A DNA stretch of 64,000 nucleotides from Bacillus_BD oryzisoli_A. Its GTDB lineage: Bacteria; Bacillota; Bacilli; Bacillales; Cytobacillaceae. A model generated the notes under the pieces. That model was not told where the DNA came from and did no database searches. It saw only the letters and a list, made by a program, of their open reading frames with translations. Below, one piece after another: positions 1 through 8,575 of this stretch. A program made the position numbers and the translations under genes. Position 1 is the stretch's first letter, and every line of letters begins with the position of its first letter. The DNA is taken from the NCBI RefSeq assembly GCF_043641075.1, contig NZ_JBHZRC010000001.1, positions 1,364,001-1,428,000 on the forward strand. Reading direction: 5' to 3'.

Positions 1-41
1 CCGCCATACCCTGCTCCTAAGATTACAATATGTTTTGACAT
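1..41 (-). CDS. ndh: Type II NADH dehydrogenase, N-terminal fragment
   Basis: Only the first 13 codons lie in the window. They read MSKHIVILGAGYG, the FAD-binding GxGxxG start of a type II NADH:menaquinone oxidoreductase, a one-subunit peripheral membrane enzyme of the respiratory chain. The opening matches B. subtilis Ndh (YjlD) as I remember it. It follows yjlC by 33 nt on the same strand with a GGTGGA ribosome binding site, the same order as B. subtilis yjlC-ndh. The context makes ndh more likely than the related yumB or yutJ, but the fragment is short. Confidence 0.75.
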   Translation of the reverse strand, partial: MSKHIVILGAGYG

Positions 42-74
42 GTATTTCCACCGTCCTTAACTATTTACGAGAAA

Positions 75-515
75 TTATTTTTGATTTTTTTGTGAAGAAA
101 TTTCAAGAAATGCATGAATAAAACGGAATAATTTTTGCGCTTGTGGATCTTTGAGCATTTTCAACAGCCCGAAAAGACCAATTACTTCCGTGCTCTCATC
201 CGCACGATCTTTTGCTTCAATCGCAGTTGCAGCTACATTTTTAACCGTCGCTGTTACAGGCTCAGCAATTTCCTTAATTGCACCTACTGTATCGTTCTTT
301 AAGATTTCATCAGTAGCAAGTGACTGGGCAACATCATAAGACTTTGTTAAAACATTAACAAGTTCAGTGAGTTTTGGGAGTTGTTCCACTAATTGTGTTA
401 AAGAATCTTGAACCTCAGGTTTTAAAAGCTGATCAAGAATATCATTCTTTCCTTGTCCAGCAGACAGAAGTTGAGATTCCTGCTCAATCTTTTCTAAAGT
501 ATTTGTTTCTGCCAT
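75..515 (-). CDS. yjlC: DUF1641 protein YjlC
   Basis: This 146-residue soluble protein is mostly helical, with an amphipathic middle and a conserved-looking LFGLLKMLKDPQAQKLFRF stretch near residues 113-131, typical of DUF1641. The biochemical function is unknown. Proteins of this family sit next to NADH dehydrogenases or formate-dehydrogenase-like genes, and here it immediately precedes ndh, as yjlC does in B. subtilis. The start ATG has an AAAGGGG ribosome binding site. A Rex-like operator lies in its promoter, so expression is probably tied to the NADH/NAD+ ratio. Confidence 0.85.
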   Translation of the reverse strand: MAETNTLEKIEQESQLLSAGQGKNDILDQLLKPEVQDSLTQLVEQLPKLTELVNVLTKSYDVAQSLATDEILKNDTVGAIKEIAEPVTATVKNVAATAIEAKDRADESTEVIGLFGLLKMLKDPQAQKLFRFIHAFLEISSQKNQK

Positions 516-646
516 GTTCGATTCCCCTTTACCTAAAGTATTAATTTTGTTTTTTTTGTGTCACTTCAAGAATTTTTCCATCCATAAAGCTTCAACTGTG
601 ATAAATGTCCTTTACAATTAATGCTCTATGATAATTCGCCTTCTCT

Positions 647-677
647 ATTATACATGATATTGTTAAAAATTTAACAT
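647..677 (-). promoter_or_regulatory. yjlC-ndh promoter with Rex-like operator
   Basis: A TATAAT -10 box lies at 647-652 (read on the minus strand). Directly upstream, where the -35 would be, is TTGTTAAAAATTTAACAT at 660-677, an inverted repeat with TTGTTAA and TTAACA arms around four bases. It agrees with the Rex operator form TTGTTAA-N4-TTAACAA apart from the last base. In B. subtilis the yjlC-ndh operon is repressed by Rex, so a redox-sensing operator is expected here. Assignment is by motif and context only. Confidence 0.6.
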
Positions 678-838
678 ATTTATTAATAATTTTTTTACCA
701 AATATACGTTTTTACTATAACAATCAAATGATAACCAGATCCAGCTTTCGATAATTAGACTACAGTAATAGTGTTAACAAGACCTTAACCTGTAATACAG
801 CAACATCCAATCATACTTTATTTGCTCTAAAAGTAAAA

Positions 839-876
839 ACATCCCAGTAGGCATTATCCTACTGGGATGTGAACAA
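839..876 (-). terminator. Rho-independent terminator of ABC importer operon
   Basis: A near-perfect 12-bp stem (ACATCCCAGTAG paired with CTACTGGGATGT) is followed by a U-rich run on the minus strand, just after the stop of the ATPase gene. Confidence 0.85.
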
Positions 877-884
877 GCACTTAT

Positions 885-1631
885 TTATTTCAAGCTGCGA
901 TTGAGAAAAGCTTTAGTCCGCTCATGTTTTGGATTTGTAAATAATTCTGATGGATGGCCTGCTTCAACAATTTCGCCATGGTCCATAAAAATGGCACGAT
1001 TTGCCACTTCCTTGGCAAATTCCATTTCATGTGTGACAACAATCATCGTCATATGCTCTTCAGCCAGATCCTTCATTACCTGCAATACTTCCCCCGTTAA
1101 TTCGGGATCTAAAGCAGAGGTAGGTTCATCAAAAAGCATAATATCCGGATTCATCATAAGGGCACGCGCAATGGCTACCCGCTGCTTTTGTCCCCCAGAG
1201 AGATTAGCTGGATAAGCATTGGCACGTTCAGTAAGACCAATTTTCTCCATCAATTGTATGCTTCTCTTTCCTATATCAAGAGCACTCTCTTTTTTCACTA
1301 GCTTAGGAGCAAGTTCTAAATTTTCTTTTACCGTAAGATGTGGAAACAGGTTAAAGTGTTGAAAAACCATGCCCATTTTTGACGTGATGGTTCTGACTTC
1401 AGGCGGCTTTGCATATACTCCATCCTTGACCAAATAATCACCGGATACACAAATGCTGCCTCCGTTGATTTCCTCAAGATTAACCAAGCTGCGCAGCATC
1501 GTACTTTTACCCGATCCAGACGGACCTATCACAGCAACTACATCTTTTTTATTGATATCGAAGGAAATCCGTTTAAGTACTTCGAGATTTCCATATGATT
1601 TTTTGAGGTCAGATACTTCAATGATAGCCAT
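885..1631 (-). CDS. Polar amino acid ABC importer ATPase (GlnQ-like)
   Basis: This 248-residue ABC ATPase energises the permease and binding protein encoded just upstream. The Walker A motif GPSGSGKST is at residues 36-44, the signature LSGGQKQR near 143 and Walker B with D-loop (LFDEPTSALD) near 166-175. Length and sequence fit the GlnQ/HisP family of polar amino acid importers. It is the third gene of a binding protein-permease-ATPase operon and is closed by a strong terminator. Substrate cannot be read from sequence. Glutamine, cystine or another polar amino acid is possible. Confidence 0.9.
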   Translation of the reverse strand: MAIIEVSDLKKSYGNLEVLKRISFDINKKDVVAVIGPSGSGKSTMLRSLVNLEEINGGSICVSGDYLVKDGVYAKPPEVRTITSKMGMVFQHFNLFPHLTVKENLELAPKLVKKESALDIGKRSIQLMEKIGLTERANAYPANLSGGQKQRVAIARALMMNPDIMLFDEPTSALDPELTGEVLQVMKDLAEEHMTMIVVTHEMEFAKEVANRAIFMDHGEIVEAGHPSELFTNPKHERTKAFLNRSLK

Positions 1632-1646
1632 GTTCTCAACTCCCTA

Positions 1647-2306
1647 TTATTCAAATTTGAAGCGTTTTTCGAGCCATTTAAAGAACATAGTTAAAACGGC
1701 TGTCATCAGTAAATAGATTATACCTGCAACAAAGAATGGCACAATGGTGAAGTCACGATTCACGGCAGTTTGAGCAAAATGCAATAGCTCTGGAACAGCA
1801 ACAGCGTAGAGTAATGCAGTATCTTTAACTAACGTCACCGATTCATTAGCGACAGATGGTAATGCAATCCGAAACATCTGTGGTAATACAACCTTTGTCG
1901 TTGTTTGCCATTTATTTAAACCGAGCACCTTGGCCGCTTCATATTGTCCTTTATCAATAGCGAGTAGACCACCACGGAATATTTCTGCAAAATAAGCAGC
2001 ATAGTTCAAAATAAAGCCCAAGCTTGCTGCAACAAAACGATCAAGGATCAAATATTCACCAATGACCGGAATCATCGGTAAACCAAATGTGATAATTAAA
2101 AGCTGTAATAAAAGCGGGGTTCCACGCATTACGTAAATATAGGTTTGAGCAAGCCAAGAAAGAGGCTTAATACTGCTTCTAACTGCTAAAGTCAGTAAAA
2201 AACCAAATGGAATAGACACCACAATCGCAACAATAAATAAAAGGATCGTGGTTTGTGCCCCTTCAAGCATTGGATTAATTATCTGTATTAAATAATCTAA
2301 GGACAT
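1647..2306 (-). CDS. Amino acid ABC importer permease (HisM/GlnP family)
   Basis: This inner-membrane permease has 219 residues and about five transmembrane helices. The EAA coupling loop (EAAKVLGLNKWQ) that docks the ATPase is near residue 147. An upstream in-frame ATG at 2339 exists, but a GGAGGA ribosome binding site sits seven bases before the ATG at 2306, so that start is chosen (protein begins MSLDYLIQ). It lies 15 nt before the ATPase gene and 68 nt after the binding-protein gene, in one transcription unit. Confidence 0.9.
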   Translation of the reverse strand: MSLDYLIQIINPMLEGAQTTILLFIVAIVVSIPFGFLLTLAVRSSIKPLSWLAQTYIYVMRGTPLLLQLLIITFGLPMIPVIGEYLILDRFVAASLGFILNYAAYFAEIFRGGLLAIDKGQYEAAKVLGLNKWQTTTKVVLPQMFRIALPSVANESVTLVKDTALLYAVAVPELLHFAQTAVNRDFTIVPFFVAGIIYLLMTAVLTMFFKWLEKRFKFE

Positions 2307-2373
2307 AAGGATTCCTCCAAAACAAAACAGGGTTTCCAAGAGGAAATCCTGTTTTATATAATATTTGCACGAC

Positions 2374-3165
2374 TTATTTTAAGACCTTATCTTCACCAAA
2401 CCATTTTTCTGAGATTTTAGCTGAAGTTCCATCTTCATTCATTTCATCTAAAGCTGCTTGAAGTTTGTTTAATAACTCTTCGTTCCCTTTTTTTACACCA
2501 ACAGCATATTCTTCTGGTGCAAGTGATTCATCTAACAATTTATATGTTCCTTTTTCTTGAGTCATATAATAATTCATGACAACTTCATCAATAACCACTG
2601 CATCAACACGGCCATTTACTAAATCTTTAAGAGCCAGTACATTTGTTTTGTATTCAGTCAATTCATTTATTTTATCTTTAATTGGATGTGCATTTAATGC
2701 ATCAATAGCAGAAGAAAGAGATTGAATTCCAATATTTTTGCCCGCTAAATCATCTAATTTAGATAATTTAGAATCAGCTAACGTAACAACTACTTGTGAA
2801 TTACTCAAATAAGGCTTTGTAAATAGAACCTTTTCTTTACGCTCATCTGTAATGGTATAACCATTCCAGATAAGATCAATACGACCGCTATTTAATTCAG
2901 TCTCTTTTGTTGTCCAGTCAATTGGCTGGATTTCAACGTCTACATCCATTTTTTCAGCAGCAGCCTCGGCCATATCAATATCAAAACCAACAATTTCATT
3001 ATTCTCATCACGGAATCCTAACGGAGCAAAAGTATCATCGATTCCAATGATTAATTTATCTTTTTCACTACTTTTAGATTTAGACCCAGATTCTGAACTG
3101 GAGCATCCAACAAGAAGCGTGAAAACGGACGCAATAACCAAAATAAATAAGGCTGAACGTTTCAT
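2374..3165 (-). CDS. Amino acid ABC importer substrate-binding lipoprotein
   Basis: This 263-residue family-3 extracellular solute-binding protein has a lipoprotein signal peptide ending in the lipobox LLVGC. Cys21 would be lipidated and anchor it to the outer face of the membrane. A Ser/Lys-rich linker follows, then the periplasmic-binding fold with the typical GFDIDMAEA and ERKEKVLFTKPY motifs of polar amino acid receptors. It is the first gene of the importer operon, so it sets the specificity. The ligand is not identifiable from sequence alone. Confidence 0.9.
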   Translation of the reverse strand: MKRSALFILVIASVFTLLVGCSSSESGSKSKSSEKDKLIIGIDDTFAPLGFRDENNEIVGFDIDMAEAAAEKMDVDVEIQPIDWTTKETELNSGRIDLIWNGYTITDERKEKVLFTKPYLSNSQVVVTLADSKLSKLDDLAGKNIGIQSLSSAIDALNAHPIKDKINELTEYKTNVLALKDLVNGRVDAVVIDEVVMNYYMTQEKGTYKLLDESLAPEEYAVGVKKGNEELLNKLQAALDEMNEDGTSAKISEKWFGEDKVLK

Positions 3166-3330
3166 ATACTAATAAACCACCTTTATCCAATATAATATTA
3201 CTTTAGTACGTTACTACATTATTAGATTAACATAATAACATTAGCTAGAGTAGTCCTAAAATATTATTTCAATATTCTGTTTTCTAATAAAACAGGATAA
3301 CTTTCTCCCTCAGTTTGTACATAGTGAAAA

Positions 3331-3360
3331 TTGACTATTCATATATATAATCATTATAAT
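3331..3360 (+). promoter_or_regulatory. Sigma-A promoter of MFS transporter
   Basis: TTGACT at 3331-3336 and TATAAT at 3355-3360 are separated by 18 bp, 24 bp before the MFS start codon. A small inverted repeat at about 3277-3299 (TTCTGTTTT and AAAACAGGA) upstream could be an operator, but no regulator gene is adjacent. Confidence 0.6.
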
Positions 3361-3384
3361 TATCGAGAAATGGAGTGAAAATAT

Positions 3385-4569
3385 ATGTTAGAAAGTAAAC
3401 GAGCATTACCGATACTTTTTGCTGTCATGTTTCTTGTTATGGTCGGTTTTGGAATAATTATCCCTGTCCTTCCTTTCTATGCAGAAAACATCGGAGCATC
3501 ACCCTTAGAATTAGGATGGCTGATGGCTGTATATTCACTAATGCAGCTGCTGTTTGCACCAGTATGGGGAAGAGTATCAGATCGGATTGGCCGAAAGCCG
3601 GTCATTATGATTGGTATTTTAGGTCTCGCACTTTCTTTTTTCCTAATGGGACTATCATCAGCACTTTGGATGTTATTTGCTGCCCGAGTAATAGGAGGAA
3701 TCTTATCAGCTGCTAATATGCCGACCGTTATGGCTTATGTCGCAGACATCACATCCGCTGAAGATCGCGGTAAGGGAATGGGAGTTGTTGGTGCAGCAAC
3801 AGGTCTCGGGTTTGTTTTTGGACCTGCAATTGGCGGTGTATTTTCAAAAATGAGTTTAAATATGCCATTCTATATTGCAGGAATTTTATCCTTTATCACC
3901 TTTTTCCTTGTCTTATTTGTATTAAAAGAATCTTTGCCCAAAGAAAATAGAGGTTTCAAGAATCATGAAAAATCATCTATGTGGGCGGCTATACAGGGCA
4001 CACAATCCGTTTTGTATTTTCTGCAATTATTTATCTCCTTATCACTATCTGGATTAGAAGCAACCTTTGCCTATTTTGCAGCAGAGAAAGCTGGGTTGGG
4101 AGCAGCAGAGCTAGGCTATATTTTTATGATCATGGGATTCGCTAGTGCAATTGTTCAAGGTGGGCTAGTTGGAAAAATGACGAAAAGGTTTGGAGAGGGC
4201 TTCGTGATTCAAATCGGAATCATTATTTCAGCCATTGGCTTTGGACTTATATTATTGGTTGATAATTTCACAACCGCTGCAATTTATCTAACAATATTTG
4301 GGATTGGAAATGGAGTCATCCGTCCTAGTGTGTCTGCTTTACTAACCAAAACATCGTCAGCAGGGCACGGCAGTACGACAGGCTTGCTCTCTTCCTTCGA
4401 TTCAATGGGAAGAATTGCTGGCCCTCCTCTTGGTGGCTGGCTATTTAATATGACTATTGGTTTGCCATATATCTCAGGTATCATCTTATCAATACTAGCC
4501 TTTTGGCTATATCGTATCTACATAATACAGGAAAAGAAATTTCTATCCATCGGTAACGGGGGCCATTAA
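3385..4569 (+). CDS. MFS drug/metabolite exporter (DHA1, NorA/Bmr-like)
   Basis: This is a 394-residue integral membrane protein with 12 predicted transmembrane helices. Motif A of the major facilitator superfamily (GRVSDRIGRKPV) is at residues 62-73, and the antiporter motif C region (GLGFVFGPAIGG) is in helix 5. This combination is typical of proton-driven drug:H+ antiporters of the Bmr/NorA/TetA group. Substrates are unknown. It runs opposite to the importer operon and is followed one base later by ywbE, with which it shares a terminator. Confidence 0.85.
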   Translation: MLESKRALPILFAVMFLVMVGFGIIIPVLPFYAENIGASPLELGWLMAVYSLMQLLFAPVWGRVSDRIGRKPVIMIGILGLALSFFLMGLSSALWMLFAARVIGGILSAANMPTVMAYVADITSAEDRGKGMGVVGAATGLGFVFGPAIGGVFSKMSLNMPFYIAGILSFITFFLVLFVLKESLPKENRGFKNHEKSSMWAAIQGTQSVLYFLQLFISLSLSGLEATFAYFAAEKAGLGAAELGYIFMIMGFASAIVQGGLVGKMTKRFGEGFVIQIGIIISAIGFGLILLVDNFTTAAIYLTIFGIGNGVIRPSVSALLTKTSSAGHGSTTGLLSSFDSMGRIAGPPLGGWLFNMTIGLPYISGIILSILAFWLYRIYIIQEKKFLSIGNGGH

Positions 4570-4570
4570 T

Positions 4571-4768
4571 ATGAATGGACAAAACAGAAAAGATATCCTT
4601 CCCGGGACAATGGTTGATATTGTCCTAAAGGCCGATCAAAGAACGGGAAAACTAACCAGCGGGATTGTTAAGGATATATTAACAAAGTCAAGCTACCACC
4701 CACACGGAATTAAAGTAAGACTTACGAACGGACAAATTGGAAGGGTGCAATCCATAAACAAAAAATAA
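4571..4768 (+). CDS. ywbE: YwbE family protein
   Basis: This 65-residue basic protein belongs to the YwbE (DUF2196) family, recognisable from RKDILPGTMVDIVLKADQRTGKLT at the N-terminus and HPHGIKVRLTNGQIGRVQ near the C-terminus. The fold looks like a small KOW/SH3-type beta barrel, and no biochemical role is established. The start is one base after the MFS stop codon, so translation is probably coupled. The family match is firm, the function is not. Confidence 0.85.
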   Translation: MNGQNRKDILPGTMVDIVLKADQRTGKLTSGIVKDILTKSSYHPHGIKVRLTNGQIGRVQSINKK

Positions 4769-4781
4769 TTCTAGACATTAC

Positions 4782-4814
4782 AAAGTGATGACACCATTTG
4801 TCATCACTTTTTTT
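4782..4814 (+). terminator. Terminator after ywbE
   Basis: AAAGTGATGACA pairs with TGTCATCACTTT around a short loop and is followed by a run of T on the plus strand. Confidence 0.9.
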
Positions 4815-4831
4815 AGCTATTATGGAGGCGT

Positions 4832-5629
4832 TTATTTTTTATTTAATACCTTTTTCCCCACTCGTTCAAACAAGCCGGGAAACAGAGCAAAAAGAATGCT
4901 GCCCGCATTCATCCAACTAGGCAGATTGATTTCCCTTGTTTTCGTCAGCATTCTGTCTACGACCTTCCTTGCGACAAAATCAGGTTTTAACATATATTTT
5001 TCTACACTTTTTACATAGGTCCCCTGCTCATCAGCCAAAGAAAAGAAATTTGTTTCAATCGGGCCCGGATTCACTGCTGTTACAGACACATTAAAGTCTG
5101 ATAATTCCATCCTAAGACTGTTCGTATAACCGAGAACCGCATGCTTTGTTGCAGAATACACGCTAGACTTTGGTGTCGCAATTTTACCAGCCTGTGAGGC
5201 GATGTTAATAATATGACCTTTTCTTTGTTGTCTCATCAAAGGCAGGACCATCGTTGTACACGCAATTAACCCAACAACATTTACATCAAACATTCCTTTT
5301 ACATCCTTCATTGACACCTCATGAGCTGCACGAAAGACGCCAAAGCCCGCGTTATTTACTAGCACATCAATGGTAGTAAGCTCAGTTAAAAGCTTAGAAA
5401 ATACAGCCTTGACCTCCTCCGTATTTGAAACATCAAGTTTATAAACAAGTACATTGCAGGAAAAGCGGGCTTCTAAATCTTTCTTTATTTCTTCGAGTAA
5501 ATCAAGTCTTCTTGCCAGCAGGACTAAATTAGCTCCTCTTTCTGCACAAAGGGACGCAATGGAAAGACCAATTCCGCTGGAAGCACCTGTAATGACGATA
5601 TTTTTATTACTAAGCCGTCCTGTTGTCAA
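4832..5629 (-). CDS. yqjQ: Short-chain dehydrogenase YqjQ
   Basis: This 265-residue classical SDR has the cofactor motif TGASSGIG at 14-21, NNAG at 92-95, and the catalytic Ser145-Tyr158-Lys162 set (YSATK). The pocket and substrate are unknown. The C-terminal hydrophobic segment (ILFALFPGLFERV) may contact membranes or form the substrate lid, as in other family members acting on lipophilic ketones. The start is TTG at 5629, preceded by AGAGGTGG. Its position next to namA matches B. subtilis yqjQ. Confidence 0.85.
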   Translation of the reverse strand: MTTGRLSNKNIVITGASSGIGLSIASLCAERGANLVLLARRLDLLEEIKKDLEARFSCNVLVYKLDVSNTEEVKAVFSKLLTELTTIDVLVNNAGFGVFRAAHEVSMKDVKGMFDVNVVGLIACTTMVLPLMRQQRKGHIINIASQAGKIATPKSSVYSATKHAVLGYTNSLRMELSDFNVSVTAVNPGPIETNFFSLADEQGTYVKSVEKYMLKPDFVARKVVDRMLTKTREINLPSWMNAGSILFALFPGLFERVGKKVLNKK

Positions 5630-5769
5630 ATGTATCCACCTCTACTTCCTATTTATCCATTCTATATTACAACAATTCAGAGGCATAGCAACAAAGAGCT
5701 TCTGCTTATCTTTTCCTGTTCAGTGCTGTTATACTTAAGCTTGATGAAGAAAAGGAGGCATTCTAAAAA

Positions 5770-6810
5770 ATGGGAACTACCAAACTATTCACACCTTATA
5801 CAATTAAAAATCTCACATTAAAAAATAGGATTGTCATGGCACCAATGTGTATGTATTCTTGCAGCAGCCAAGATGGAAAAGTAACTCCATGGCATTATAC
5901 TCATTACATAAGCAGAGCAGTTGGTCAAGCGGGCTTACTCATCCAAGAAGCAACTGCAGTATCACCGGAAGGCCGAATCTCACCCTATGATTTAGGAATC
6001 TGGGATGACGAGCATATCGAAGGACTGTTGAAGCTTACCACTCTTATCAAAGAGAATGGTGCCAAGACAGGTATACAGTTAGGGCATGCAGGGCGAAAAG
6101 CAGAACTGGAAGGTGAGATTCTCGCACCATCTGCTATTCCCTTTGATGAGCAAAGTAAAACACCAAAGGAAATGACAACAGAGGATATTCACGCTGCTGT
6201 TACTGCATTTAAACAGGCAACTGAACGTGCGAAACAAGCTGGTTTTGATGTCATTGAGCTTCATGGTGCACATGGATATTTAATTAATCAATTTTTATCA
6301 CCTTTAGCTAATCACCGCAGTGATGAATATGGCGGAAGTCCGGAAAATCGTTATCGCTTCTTAAAAGAAGTGATCGAGGCAGTTAAGTCAGTTTGGGATG
6401 GACCGTTATTTGTCCGCGTATCCGCCAATGAATATCATCCGGAAGGATTGACAGTTGAAGATTACGTTGTTTACAGCAGTTGGATGAAGGATCAGGGTGT
6501 GGACTTAATCGATGTAAGTTCAGGTGCAATTGTGCCGGCAAAAATCAACATTTATCCAGGCTATCAAGTTCCGCTTGCTGAGAAAATAAAGCACGGTGCC
6601 GAAATTCCAACCAGTGCTGTCGGCCTAATTACATCAGGGCTTCAGGCGGAGGAAATTCTCCAAAGCGAGCGTGCAGACCTTGTTTTACTTGCACGGGAAT
6701 TATTGCGTGATCCCTATTGGCCAAGAACTGCTGCACGGGAGCTCGGTGTCGATATTGAAGGACCTGTACAGTATGAAAGAGGCTGGAAACAAAGAAGAAA
6801 TCAGAGATGA
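5770..6810 (+). CDS. namA: NADPH dehydrogenase NamA (Old Yellow Enzyme)
   Basis: This 346-residue FMN-dependent ene-reductase is orthologous to B. subtilis YqjM. It reduces activated C=C bonds of enals, enones, quinones and some nitro compounds with NADPH, and is linked to stress by electrophiles. Visible hallmarks are Cys27 in APMCMY (redox-tuning cysteine of the YqjM class), the active-site pair His165/His168 in ELHGAHGY, and the FMN phosphate-binding end LLARELLRDP. An AAAGGAGG ribosome binding site precedes the ATG. It is transcribed away from yqjQ, and a bidirectional terminator follows. Confidence 0.93.
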   Translation: MGTTKLFTPYTIKNLTLKNRIVMAPMCMYSCSSQDGKVTPWHYTHYISRAVGQAGLLIQEATAVSPEGRISPYDLGIWDDEHIEGLLKLTTLIKENGAKTGIQLGHAGRKAELEGEILAPSAIPFDEQSKTPKEMTTEDIHAAVTAFKQATERAKQAGFDVIELHGAHGYLINQFLSPLANHRSDEYGGSPENRYRFLKEVIEAVKSVWDGPLFVRVSANEYHPEGLTVEDYVVYSSWMKDQGVDLIDVSSGAIVPAKINIYPGYQVPLAEKIKHGAEIPTSAVGLITSGLQAEEILQSERADLVLLARELLRDPYWPRTAARELGVDIEGPVQYERGWKQRRNQR

Positions 6811-6811
6811 T

Positions 6812-6841
6812 AAAAAAAGGTGGACACTGTCCACCTTTTTT
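6812..6841. terminator. Bidirectional terminator between namA and NSS transporter
   Basis: A perfect palindrome, AAAGGTGGACA paired with TGTCCACCTTT, is flanked by A- and T-runs so it can stop both convergent genes. It overlaps the stop codon of the minus-strand transporter. Confidence 0.9.
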
Positions 6842-8174
6842 AAATGATATTTGTAACGTCGAGGAATACAACAATGATTACGATTGGTACAACATATCGT
6901 AATAAAAAATACCAAATTTCAAACAAAAGACTATAATTTGTCTTTTGAATCAGTTCATTTTTTAAAATTGCCTTTTTCATTCTATAGGAAACAAAAATAG
7001 AAATTAACAATGCCCCGATTGGCATTAATATATTACTTACTAGATAGTCAGCTGCATCAAAGATGCTTTTCCCAAAGATTGAAAAGTCAGACCAAACACC
7101 AAAGGATAGCGCCGATGGAATCCCTACCACAAATACGAGTATCCCAATGATCCAGGATAGTCGATTTCGACCTCCCTTTCCCCTTGAAACAGAAGCAACG
7201 ACAATCTCTAGTAAAGAAAACGCTGATGTAAGTGTGGCAAACAAAAATAAAATTAGGAATATCAATAGGAAAATGTTACCCAAAACCATTTTTTCAAAGA
7301 CTGACGGAAGGACAATGAACAGCAAGCCAGGTCCTGCAGCCGGTTCAAACCCTAACGAGAAAACGGCCGGAAAAATGGCAAGGCCCGCAAAAATAGAAAT
7401 AAATAAGTTCATGGCTACAACCGACAGGGCAGGCTGAACAATACTTTCTCCTTTTGAAAGATAGGAACTATACGTTACCATAACGGAAACCCCTACACTT
7501 AACAAAAAGAATGACTGTCCTAGAGCAAATAAAATGCTTTCAGAATTTAATTTACTAAAATCCGGATTAAAAAGAAATGATACACCCTCCATTGCATTTT
7601 CAAGGGTCAGGGAGCGAATAATTAAAACAATAAATAAAATAAAAAGGGCTGGCATCATAAATTTACTAGCTTTTTCAATTCCTGTTTGGATTCCTTTTCC
7701 GACAACGGCAATCGTGATAATCAGGAATACTGCTTGAGCCCCTACAGACAGAAGCGGATTTGATACAGACTCCGTAAAGAGAGCTTCGTAATCTACATTC
7801 CCTCCACCAACCTGTCCTGTAAATCCATAGACAATATATTGAATAATCCATCCGCCAATAACACTATAAAAGGATAATAAAATAAAGCAGGTCATAACCC
7901 CAAGATAGCCAATCCAATGCCATTTTGAATCAGGCGCAATCTGTTTGTAAGCCGAAATAGCTTCCTTTTGTGTACTGCGGCCAATGATAAACTCAGCAAG
8001 CAGGAGCGGAAAGCCAATTAAAAGGGAAAGAAGGACAAATAAAAGAATAAATGCTCCCCCTCCGCTCATACCCGTTACATATGGCAGCTTCCAAATAGCA
8101 CCAAGTCCAATTGCTGATCCAGCCGATGCCAGAATAAAGCCAATTTTTGACGACCATTGTTCTTTCTGTTCCAA
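6840..8174 (-). CDS. Sodium-dependent amino acid transporter (NSS/SNF family)
   Basis: This 444-residue membrane protein with about 11-12 helices has the family's helix-1 sodium and substrate motif GSAIGLGAIWKLPY near residues 19-32, followed by the unwound GGGAF segment. It resembles B. subtilis YocR/YhdH-type neurotransmitter:sodium symporters and should import an amino acid with Na+. The first upstream ATG (8222) lacks a ribosome binding site, while a TTG at 8174 is preceded by GGAGGAG six bases away, so TTG is chosen. A T-box leader precedes it, so the cargo is likely the amino acid whose tRNA the leader reads. Confidence 0.88.
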   Translation of the reverse strand: MEQKEQWSSKIGFILASAGSAIGLGAIWKLPYVTGMSGGGAFILLFVLLSLLIGFPLLLAEFIIGRSTQKEAISAYKQIAPDSKWHWIGYLGVMTCFILLSFYSVIGGWIIQYIVYGFTGQVGGGNVDYEALFTESVSNPLLSVGAQAVFLIITIAVVGKGIQTGIEKASKFMMPALFILFIVLIIRSLTLENAMEGVSFLFNPDFSKLNSESILFALGQSFFLLSVGVSVMVTYSSYLSKGESIVQPALSVVAMNLFISIFAGLAIFPAVFSLGFEPAAGPGLLFIVLPSVFEKMVLGNIFLLIFLILFLFATLTSAFSLLEIVVASVSRGKGGRNRLSWIIGILVFVVGIPSALSFGVWSDFSIFGKSIFDAADYLVSNILMPIGALLISIFVSYRMKKAILKNELIQKTNYSLLFEIWYFLLRYVVPIVIIVVFLDVTNII

Positions 8175-8220
8175 TGTTGTCTCCTCCAGATTATAAGATA
8201 AATAGATAGTATGACTAAAC

Positions 8221-8470
8221 AAAAAAAGCCAATGCAGTTAAAAGGGACGTGTAGAACACGCGGTACCACCCTTTTTGAAAGCATTGACTTTCCACTCAAT
8301 TGGATAACGGAACTGTCCGTTTCTCATACAATACATGTAAAAGAAAAAAAGCTCCAAGCTGAAACTCACCATTATCTTTGTATCAGCTTCCACCAGCCGC
8401 TGACTCTCTAATCTACAGGGAGATATGGCTTACTAAACACTCTTCATAGCCTTCTAATTTTATATTTAGA
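8221..8470 (-). ncRNA. T-box riboswitch leader
   Basis: On the minus strand the leader has a Stem I region with AGTA (specifier-loop motif) and AGAGAGTC followed by GGCTGGTGGAAGC (apical loop motifs), then TTGGAGC, and 90 nt later the T-box GGGTGGTACCGCG at 8259-8271. The T-box is embedded in a terminator whose stem ends GCATTGGC followed by seven T residues near 8221. Uncharged cognate tRNA should stabilise the antiterminator and turn on the transporter. The specifier is probably TTC (Phe) at 8361-8363, but TTT or GTT in adjacent registers cannot be excluded. Confidence 0.9.
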
Positions 8471-8488
8471 TAATAAAGTATAATTGGA

Positions 8489-8518
8489 ATTATACGTGAA
8501 AAAGCCTTATATTGTCAA
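8489..8518 (-). promoter_or_regulatory. Sigma-A promoter of T-box leader
   Basis: TTGACA (8513-8518) and TATAAT (8489-8494), both consensus, are separated by 18 bp and lie just upstream of the T-box leader on the minus strand. Confidence 0.85.
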
Positions 8519-8575
8519 TAAACGATTTATGAAAATTATTGCTTTTTACTATATTAATAAAATTTAGCCACTCCC

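Larger units (their letters stand above)
516..884. other. Intergenic region between yjlC and the ABC importer
   Basis: This 369-nt AT-rich stretch holds no credible gene. It contains the yjlC promoter and a Rex-like operator near 647-677, and the terminator of the ABC importer operon at 839-876. I saw nothing else in the remaining part. Confidence 0.7.

Noticed and set aside
3277..3299. Small inverted repeat upstream of the MFS gene as terminator
   Set aside because: No T-run and no gene ends there; at most a weak operator candidate.
4785..5018. Plus-strand ORF at the end of yqjQ
   Set aside because: Antisense shadow of the SDR gene that begins inside a terminator hairpin.
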